A stretch of 6,092 nt of DNA from Candidatus Kuenenbacteria bacterium CG10_big_fil_rev_8_21_14_0_10_36_11. GTDB taxonomy: Bacteria; Patescibacteriota; Patescibacteriia; UBA2196. Where the stretch lies: assembly GCA_002778535.1 (NCBI GenBank), contig PFBP01000059.1:1-6092 (forward strand), in the 5' to 3' direction. A model generated the notes under the pieces. That model saw nothing but the letters and a program-made list of their open reading frames with translations, did no database searches and had not been told where the DNA came from. A program made the position numbers and the translations under genes. Positions 1-4,269 of this stretch are shown one piece after another. The first letter of the stretch is position 1. Every line of letters starts with the position of its first letter.

Positions 1-1
1 T

Positions 2-403
2 GTTTGTAAAAAGCCATTAGTGATTGGCGTGATGAATCGGGTGCAAGAATTGGCGGAAGAAAATAGAGATGAAAATTATGTTGACAAAAATCGTGTGCCT
101 TATAAAAAATTAGTGGAATTGGATAAGATTATTGCCGAGGCGCTTGGTATCAAATCTAGAAATTCCAAGCAAGTGCAAATTGAATATAAAAAATTGATTG
201 AAAATTTTGGCAATGAATTTAATATTTTACTAAATATTAATTTGGAAGAATTAAAAACAAAGACTTTGCTGGAAATTGCCGAAGGTGTGCGCAGAGTGCG
301 TGCTAGCGAGTTGCAAATTATACCTGGCTTTGACGGCCAATATGGTCAGATAAAAATTTTTAGCGAGCAAGAAAGGAAAAAATATCAGGAAAAATTATTT
401 TAA
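2..403 (+). CDS. Endonuclease Q family protein (PHP domain), C-terminal part only
   Basis: This is the 3' end of a gene whose start lies before the window. The frame is open to the left edge, so the GTG at position 20 is probably an internal valine codon and not a start. The visible 133 residues begin VCKKPLVIGVMNRVQELA and include PYKKLVELDKIIAEALG near the middle and the late block IIPGFDGQYGQIKIFS. I recognise this wording from the C-terminal region of the endonuclease Q / TIGR00375 family, often mislabelled UvrD helicase in CPR genomes. Characterised members nick DNA 5' of deaminated bases (uracil, hypoxanthine) and abasic sites. The catalytic PHP domain would lie upstream and cannot be seen. 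The cysteine at visible residue 2 is probably the last of a zinc-binding set (inference). The gene ends with TAA, about 20 bases before the hairpin at 424-461. It has no evident functional link to the pilus genes. The family call comes from memory of the family, not from a search. Confidence 0.72.
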   Translation, partial: VCKKPLVIGVMNRVQELAEENRDENYVDKNRVPYKKLVELDKIIAEALGIKSRNSKQVQIEYKKLIENFGNEFNILLNINLEELKTKTLLEIAEGVRRVRASELQIIPGFDGQYGQIKIFSEQERKKYQEKLF

Positions 404-423
404 GGTTAAATTTGTGATGGATA

Positions 424-461
424 AAACAAAAAATTCCGAATTAAACCGGAATTTTTTGTTT
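424..461. terminator. Bidirectional A-tract/U-tract hairpin terminator
   Basis: Bases 424-438 pair perfectly with 447-461, giving a 15-bp stem with an 8-base loop (aattaaac). A CCG/CGG core lies next to the loop, and an A-rich 5' arm pairs with a T-rich 3' arm (attttttgttt). Because the A/T tracts are symmetric, RNA from either strand carries a hairpin ending in a U-run. It lies 20 bases after the endonuclease Q stop on the plus strand and 32 bases after the micro-ORF stop on the minus strand. It therefore fits a shared terminator for converging genes. The stem is AT-rich, so its strength is uncertain. Confidence 0.8.
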
Positions 462-493
462 CTCTAGAAAACTTCTAAAAGTGAAGAGAAGTA

Positions 494-559
494 TTATCTC
501 TTTCCCTTCTTGTGAGCTTTCTTTTTAGCAACTTTCTTTTTTGCTTTCTTTTTTGCCAT
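494..559 (-). CDS. Lysine-rich 21-residue microprotein with AKKK repeats (putative)
   Basis: Read on the minus strand from the ATG at 559 to the TAA at 494-496. The peptide starts MAKKKAKKKVAKKK and ends AHKKGKR: 12 of 21 residues are lysine, with one arginine and one histidine and no acidic residue. The alanines use two codons (GCA, GCT) while the AAA-AAG-AAA unit is constant. The pattern resembles the lysine/alanine tails of histone H1-like and other nucleic-acid-binding bacterial proteins, so DNA or RNA binding is a reasonable guess but only that. An in-frame ATG at 601 would give a 35-residue version with a hydrophobic, cysteine-containing start (MLVVCVWRKQKIFC). A GGAG lies about 19 bases before the ATG at 559, too far for a standard ribosome site. 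A strong promoter at 736-764 and the hairpin at 424-461 bracket it, which supports transcription. A longer 67-residue frame (525-728, TTG start) overlaps it and is judged less likely. Translation is unproven. Confidence 0.5.
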   Translation of the reverse strand: MAKKKAKKKVAKKKAHKKGKR

Positions 560-735
560 ACAGAAAATCTTTTGTTTTCTCCAAACACATACGACGAGCA
601 TGGGGAGAAAAATTAATTTCAAAACCCAAAACGCAATCAATAAAATTTTTATAAAATTTATTAACTAATTTTTGTTTTTGAAATTTGAAAATAAAATTTT
701 GAAAAGTTTTCCACAGCCTCGCTATCAATAACTTA

Positions 736-764
736 ATTATACAAGAAAATTTTTTATTTGTAAA
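736..764 (-). promoter_or_regulatory. Near-consensus sigma-70 promoter, minus strand
   Basis: On the minus strand, TTTACA (759-764) is followed by exactly 17 bases and then a perfect TATAAT (736-741). Only one base differs from the vegetative consensus -35/-10 pair. Transcription would start near 729 and run leftward through about 170 bases of AT-rich leader, the lysine-rich micro-ORF and the hairpin at 424-461, giving an RNA of about 300 bases. In AT-rich DNA a lone -10 match means little, but the -35 match with ideal spacing makes this one convincing. Confidence 0.65.
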
Positions 765-780
765 TAACTTAACAAAATAA

Positions 781-905
781 ATTCCAAATTTAAAGCACTA
801 AATTCCAAATAAATTACAATTTTCAAAATTCAAAACTTCAATTTGCATTATTTTGGATTTTGATATTGGTGCTTATTTGGGATTTGAGATTTTGGATTTG
901 CAATT
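781..905. repeat. Imperfect AT-rich inverted repeat between divergent promoters
   Basis: The left part (about 784-810) reads CCAAATTTAAAGCAC followed by TAAATTCCAAAT. The reverse complement of the right part carries CCAAATAAGCACC (868-880) followed by AATATCAAAATCCAAAAT. The arms therefore match with small indels around a shared CCAAAT..AAGCAC core. Several further TTTGGATTT/AAATCCAAA-type words occur in 852-900. The unit has no coding frame of note. It lies between the -35 boxes of the minus promoter (764) and the pilM promoter (910), so neither transcript would include it. It could be a degenerate dispersed repeat, a regulator-binding region or a mobile-element remnant; the sequence alone cannot decide. 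The exact limits are approximate. Confidence 0.5.
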
Positions 906-909
906 TTTT

Positions 910-938
910 TTCACTTGCTTTTTATTTTATGCTATAAT
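910..938 (+). promoter_or_regulatory. Probable promoter of the pilus operon (extended -10)
   Basis: A perfect TATAAT at 933-938 is preceded by TGC (930-932), forming an extended -10 element. With a 17-base spacer, the -35 position is TTCACT (910-915), matching 4 of 6 consensus bases. The extended -10 may compensate for this. Transcription would start near 945, leaving a leader of about 27 bases before the pilM ATG at 972. No other good promoter is evident in the short gaps downstream, so this one probably serves all five pil genes. Confidence 0.6.
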
Positions 939-957
939 AATAATGTTAATTAAAATT

Positions 958-962
958 GGGGA
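958..962 (+). promoter_or_regulatory. Possible Shine-Dalgarno site of pilM
   Basis: GGGGA ends 9 bases before the pilM ATG. It is an imperfect match to the anti-SD complement, but it is the only purine-rich site at usable spacing before any of the five pil genes. This suggests that the first cistron loads ribosomes and the later ones depend on coupling or on AT-rich, unstructured starts. Confidence 0.4.
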
Positions 963-971
963 AAACATTTT

Positions 972-2120
972 ATGAGTTTATTTTCTTCGCACCCGAGTTA
1001 TCTGGGCGTTGATATTGGCAGCGCCAGTATCAAAGTAGTGGAATTAAAAAACGAAAGCGGCCGGCCAAGGCTAATGACTTATGGTTTTGCCGAAGAACCG
1101 GTTGATGTGATTCATGACAATACTGACGCGATGGCTAAAAAAATCGCCAGTTTGCTTGTGAAAATTTGCCAGTCAGCCAAAGTTTCCACTAAAAAAACCG
1201 TGGCGGCTTTACCAAGTTTTTCTGTTTTTTCTTCGCTGATTTCTCTGCCTAATATGAATAAGAAAGATTTGTCCCAGGCGATTTATTGGCAGGCTAAAAA
1301 ATTTGTGCCCATGCCTTTGGAAGAAATGACGCTTGATTGGAAATTGCTTGATGGTGAAATTAAAATTGCTAATTTGATGGCGAACGGACAAATTAAAAAT
1401 AATGCTAATGCTTTGGCCGTGGCTAATACAGCCGCAGGTTCTGCGCCAGCTACCACGCCAGCCACAAAAGACAAAAAAGAGGACAATGATTTAAAAGTTT
1501 TAATCGCGGCCGCGCCTAAAAAATTAGTCTTGCGTTATCTGGATATTTTCAAAATGGCGGGCTTGGATCTTTTAAGTTTGGAAACAGAAAACTTTGCCAT
1601 GGAAAGATCAATGATTGGCGGCGATAAAAATCCGATTATGATCGTGGATATTGGCGAAATAACTTCTGATATCAGCGTCGTAGAAAACAGCATCCCACTT
1701 TTAAGCCGGAGCGTGGCTGTAGGCGGACGGTTGATTACTGAAGCAGTGATGAATAGTTTGCGGATTGATAAAAAAAGAGCGGAACAATTCAAGCGCGATA
1801 TTGGATTTTTGCCAGGTCAGGGCAATCTGCCCCAAGTGATTGGCCGGGTGGTGGCGCCGATTATCAATGAAATTAAATATTGTTTTGATTTATACGCGGC
1901 CAGCAAATCCAATCAGCATATTGAGAAAATTATTTTAACCGGCGGCTCATCGTTTTTGCCAAATATTGATCAATATTTATCAGATTTATTAAACATCAAG
2001 GTTTTTATCGGCGATCCGTGGGCCAGAGTTATTTATCCTTTGGAATTAAAAAGCGTTTTAACTGAATTGGCGCCCAGGTTTAGCGTGGCTATTGGTTTGG
2101 CCATGAGAGAAATCGTGTAA
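972..2120 (+). CDS. pilM: Type IV pilus assembly protein PilM (actin-like ATPase)
   Basis: Cytoplasmic actin/FtsA-fold protein that binds the N-terminal tail of PilN and links the membrane platform to the pilus motor. The phosphate-1 loop is LGVDIGSASIKVVEL (residues 11-25). The PilM-typical segment AIYWQAKKFVPMPLEEMTLDW lies near residues 103-123. The second phosphate loop is MIVDIGEITSDISVVE (223-238), followed by SVAVGGRLITEAV (247-259). The adenosine loop IILTGGSSFLPNID lies at 320-333, and the chain closes with PRFSVAIGLAMREI. At 382 residues it is somewhat longer than many PilM proteins (about 350). The excess is explained by a low-complexity Asn/Ala/Thr/Pro then Lys/Asp/Glu stretch at about 134-172, between the 'LDWKLLDGE' and 'LKVLIAAAPK' segments. 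The ATG start puts the phosphate-1 loop at the usual distance from the N-terminus. It is the first gene of the operon, and pilN starts 32 bases downstream. There are no broken motifs, so the protein is probably functional. Confidence 0.95.
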   Translation: MSLFSSHPSYLGVDIGSASIKVVELKNESGRPRLMTYGFAEEPVDVIHDNTDAMAKKIASLLVKICQSAKVSTKKTVAALPSFSVFSSLISLPNMNKKDLSQAIYWQAKKFVPMPLEEMTLDWKLLDGEIKIANLMANGQIKNNANALAVANTAAGSAPATTPATKDKKEDNDLKVLIAAAPKKLVLRYLDIFKMAGLDLLSLETENFAMERSMIGGDKNPIMIVDIGEITSDISVVENSIPLLSRSVAVGGRLITEAVMNSLRIDKKRAEQFKRDIGFLPGQGNLPQVIGRVVAPIINEIKYCFDLYAASKSNQHIEKIILTGGSSFLPNIDQYLSDLLNIKVFIGDPWARVIYPLELKSVLTELAPRFSVAIGLAMREIV

Positions 2121-2121
2121 A

Positions 2122-2145
2122 AGGCTGGGTTTTAAAACCCAGCTT
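2122..2145 (+). other. Perfect palindromic hairpin at the pilM-pilN junction
   Basis: Bases 2124-2143 form a perfect 20-base palindrome (GCTGGGTTTT and its complement). The stem can be extended by one G-U and one A-U pair to 2122-2145. In RNA the central TTTTAAAA would open into a loop over a stem with GCUGGG/CCCAGC at its base. No U-run follows (the next bases are aaccat), so it is a poor terminator. It begins 1 base after the pilM stop codon and ends 6 bases before the pilN ATG, covering the position where a ribosome-binding site would lie. It may stabilise or mark processing of the mRNA, or modulate pilN translation (inference). Confidence 0.7.
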
Positions 2146-2151
2146 AACCAT

Positions 2152-3297
2152 ATGTCTAATATCAATTTATTGCCTCTTAACGAACGGGAAAAGGAACTTC
2201 ATGAATTGAAAAATAAACTGGCAGAAAAGTCGCAGATTAAAATTGAGTTGTCTAATCCAAATCATGAAGCGCGCCCAGAACAGGAAAGGCTTAGTTTTTT
2301 TATCGGTTTAAAAAAATATTTTAAAGATTTATTTTTTGTTATTAAAAATAAATTTCAAAAGAAAGAGGTTGTGAAGCCTGTTCCAAATCAGGCATTAGAA
2401 AAAAAGCCTCTGATTCCAGAACATAAAGACAATAATTTTAAAAATATTACGCCGCAAAAGTTTTTTTATCAGACAGGCGAGCGCCTGCGGCCGCATGATT
2501 TGCCCGTTATTCACGCTGTGCCGCCACCCAAACAACCTCCTGAAGAAAAAATTGCGCCAGCATCCGCGCCAAAAATCATTCCGACAATTCCCAACTTGCC
2601 AATAATTAAACCGTTTACTGAAATTAAAACAGTTAAAGCGCCTGAACCAAATATTGGCGCGATGAAAGAAAGTGATCCTTTAGCCAATACTTATGAAGAA
2701 GATAAATTAGTCATCAATCTTATTCCGTCAAGCGTGAGAAAATTGGCTAAAGAGCAATTGAAAATTAAAATTTTGGCTATTGCTCTGATCGCTTGTTTAA
2801 TAACAAGCGGCGCGGTTTATTTAATTTTAGATCAAATTGCCAGACGGCAAGAAGCTTTGTTTAATCAGCTTGAAAAAGAAATCTCTGTCACAGAAGCAGG
2901 CATTAAAGAATTGCAAACTGGGGGCCAGGAAATCCGGGATTTTTCCGCGCTCCTCCATGATGTTAAGAATTTGTTGGATAAACACATTATCAGCACTAAC
3001 ATTTTTAAATTTTTAGAAACCAATACTTTGTCAGATGCGGCATATAGCGATCTGTCTTTGGACCCTGCTTTATTAACCGTTGGGCTTAAAGCCAGCACTA
3101 GAAATTATCAGAATCTTGCTGAACAAATTTTAATTTTTCAAAGTCTGCCCGCGGTGATTGAGAGCGTGGCTGTTGACGGCATTGCTCTGAAAAAAGCCGA
3201 GGAAGAAACAGAGGACAATAAGCCGCAAAAACCAGAATTAGTGGTTTTTAATCTTTCACTTGAATTGAAACCTGATTTCTTTTTAATCCAACCATAA
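2152..3297 (+). CDS. pilN: PilN-type pilus platform protein with long cytoplasmic extension
   Basis: Single-pass membrane protein that recruits PilM through its N-terminal tail and pairs with PilO. The canonical PilN part starts late: LVINLIPSSVRKLAKEQ (residues 186-202), a transmembrane helix at about 206-227, a predicted coiled coil at about 229-258 and an extracytoplasmic ferredoxin-like domain at about 280-376. In front lies an unusual extension of about 185 residues. It opens with MSNINLLPLNERE, a second INLLP motif of the kind that in studied PilN sits in the PilM groove. An amphipathic aromatic/basic segment follows (about 47-70, FFIGLKKYFKDLFFVIKNKF), then a proline-rich linker (14 prolines within 118-166). 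PilN proteins are usually about 180-220 residues, so 381 is long. The ATG start is supported by the INLLP wording directly after it. No Shine-Dalgarno site is visible; a palindromic hairpin occupies that place. PilO follows after 14 bases. PilN identity is strong; the role of the extension is inference. Confidence 0.88.
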   Translation: MSNINLLPLNEREKELHELKNKLAEKSQIKIELSNPNHEARPEQERLSFFIGLKKYFKDLFFVIKNKFQKKEVVKPVPNQALEKKPLIPEHKDNNFKNITPQKFFYQTGERLRPHDLPVIHAVPPPKQPPEEKIAPASAPKIIPTIPNLPIIKPFTEIKTVKAPEPNIGAMKESDPLANTYEEDKLVINLIPSSVRKLAKEQLKIKILAIALIACLITSGAVYLILDQIARRQEALFNQLEKEISVTEAGIKELQTGGQEIRDFSALLHDVKNLLDKHIISTNIFKFLETNTLSDAAYSDLSLDPALLTVGLKASTRNYQNLAEQILIFQSLPAVIESVAVDGIALKKAEEETEDNKPQKPELVVFNLSLELKPDFFLIQP

Positions 3298-3311
3298 TAC
3301 CATAATATTTT

Positions 3312-3956
3312 ATGGCTATAACTTCAGACAAAGACAAACCAAATTTTTTAAATCAGCATCTTAAAAGCATTATTTTTCTTTTAGGCGTTTTGATTTTTGC
3401 GGCTTCATATTTTTTGTTGTGGCAGCCTGCCTGGCGTAAAATTAAGACTGACTACAGCCTATCTGTCATAAAAGAAAGAGAAACTGTTTTAGCAACTAAG
3501 AAAAAATTATGGCAGAGTTTGAAAGATACTGAAGAAATATATTTATCAATTAGTTCCGAGGCCAAGGCCAGAGTTTTGGAATTTTTGCCGCGCGATCAGG
3601 AATTGCCCAACCTTTATTATAATTTGGACCAACTGGCCAAAGCAGCTGGTTATAAAATTGTTACCTTAGTGGTTAATCAAGAAACTGATGAGGAAACAAA
3701 CGAAAAAGATAGCGCGCCTAAAAAAGGCTTGCAAACTTTAAAAGTTAATCTTAATTTGGAAGGCAGTGGCTATCAAAATCTGAAAAATTTTTTATCGGGG
3801 CTGGAAAATAATTTAAGAATTTTTGATTTGGAGTCTTTGAATTGGGATCCGTCTGACACTTCTTTTGAGGTTTCATTTAAAACATATTATTATTTGCCAA
3901 CAGCCGAATCTCCCGGCTCTTCAAACTTACCAGGTAATGCAAACATTGGACCGTAG
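3312..3956 (+). CDS. pilO: PilO-like type IV pilus inner-membrane protein
   Basis: Membrane partner of PilN in the alignment platform. The layout is typical for PilO: a short cytoplasmic N-terminus (1-17), a transmembrane helix at about 18-37 (IIFLLGVLIFAASYFLLW), a charged coiled coil at about 40-80, then a conserved-looking LPRDQELPNLYYNLDQLAKAAG block (92-113). A two-part ferredoxin-like domain follows, with strands near 114-122 and 139-150, the helix YQNLKNFLSGLENN (154-167) and the last strands at 168-194. A polar Glu/Asp/Lys loop (123-138) interrupts the domain, and the last 20 residues are a Pro/Ser/Gly/Asn-rich, probably disordered tail. The 214-residue length is normal. It starts 14 bases after the pilN stop with no evident Shine-Dalgarno site. 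PilO sequences diverge strongly, so the call depends on fold pattern plus position after pilN. Confidence 0.87.
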   Translation: MAITSDKDKPNFLNQHLKSIIFLLGVLIFAASYFLLWQPAWRKIKTDYSLSVIKERETVLATKKKLWQSLKDTEEIYLSISSEAKARVLEFLPRDQELPNLYYNLDQLAKAAGYKIVTLVVNQETDEETNEKDSAPKKGLQTLKVNLNLEGSGYQNLKNFLSGLENNLRIFDLESLNWDPSDTSFEVSFKTYYYLPTAESPGSSNLPGNANIGP

Positions 3957-3980
3957 TAATTTGTTAAAATAATTTTTATT

Positions 3981-4232
3981 ATGCTCACTTTGAATAAAAA
4001 AATTTATTTGCCTCTGATTGGCGTAGTTGCGCTTGGTTTAATTGTGGCCGCTTATTTTATTTTTCTAAAACCCAGATGGAATTTATCAGTGATGATGCCT
4101 CAATTGCCAGTTAAAGAAAAGGGCGGTTTTGAGATTTTAGACAGTCCGGCTTTTAAAAAATTAAAAGCGCCTGACAAGTTTTCCCCGGCCACTACCACGG
4201 GACGGGCAAATCCTTTCATGGAGCTGCAGTAA
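3981..4232 (+). CDS. Small single-pass membrane protein with C-terminal GRxNPF motif, PilP-position
   Basis: An 83-residue protein between pilO and pilB. Residues 1-8 are short and basic (two lysines). A transmembrane helix covers about 9-29 (YLPLIGVVALGLIVAAYFIF), and about 54 residues follow on the outer side. The outer part carries FEILDSPAFKKLKAP (50-64) and ends in GRANPFMELQ (74-83). A terminal GR.NPF after a '..SP.F..L' segment is a pattern I associate with small proteins in this slot of CPR pilus operons, and an NPF-type motif also occurs in PilP of Gram-negative systems. No lipobox cysteine is present, unlike lipoprotein PilP. It probably joins the PilN-PilO platform, replacing PilP where there is no outer-membrane secretin to contact (inference). 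The gap is 24 bases after pilO and 37 before pilB, and no ribosome-binding site is visible. True homology to PilP is not established. Confidence 0.75.
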   Translation: MLTLNKKIYLPLIGVVALGLIVAAYFIFLKPRWNLSVMMPQLPVKEKGGFEILDSPAFKKLKAPDKFSPATTTGRANPFMELQ

Positions 4233-4269
4233 GAAACAAAAATGATTAAAAAATTATAGTCGTTGCTGT

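Noticed and set aside
525..728. A 67-residue minus-strand frame starting with TTG at 728
   Set aside because: It is Phe/Lys/Asn-rich, as expected of AT-rich noncoding DNA, and starts at the predicted transcription start with no leader. Its tail is the +1-shifted reading of the AKKK repeat. The repeat frame is the more regular one.
781..905. CRISPR array or insertion sequence
   Set aside because: There are no regularly spaced identical direct repeats, no transposase frame and no target-site duplication, only imperfect AT-rich inverted arms.
1209..1792. Three minus-strand frames opposite pilM
   Set aside because: They are antisense shadows of a gene with clear PilM motifs, and show no recognisable domains.
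2122..2145. pilM-pilN hairpin as an intrinsic terminator
   Set aside because: There is no U-run after the stem, and the following genes belong to the same pathway with no new promoter visible.
2865..3098. Minus-strand frame opposite pilN
   Set aside because: It is a shadow of the PilN outer domain, with no promoter or domain evidence.
4242..4259. Five-codon ORF (MIKKL) just before pilB
   Set aside because: Very short ATG-to-stop frames are common by chance in AT-rich DNA. It has no ribosome-binding site and does not overlap the pilB start.
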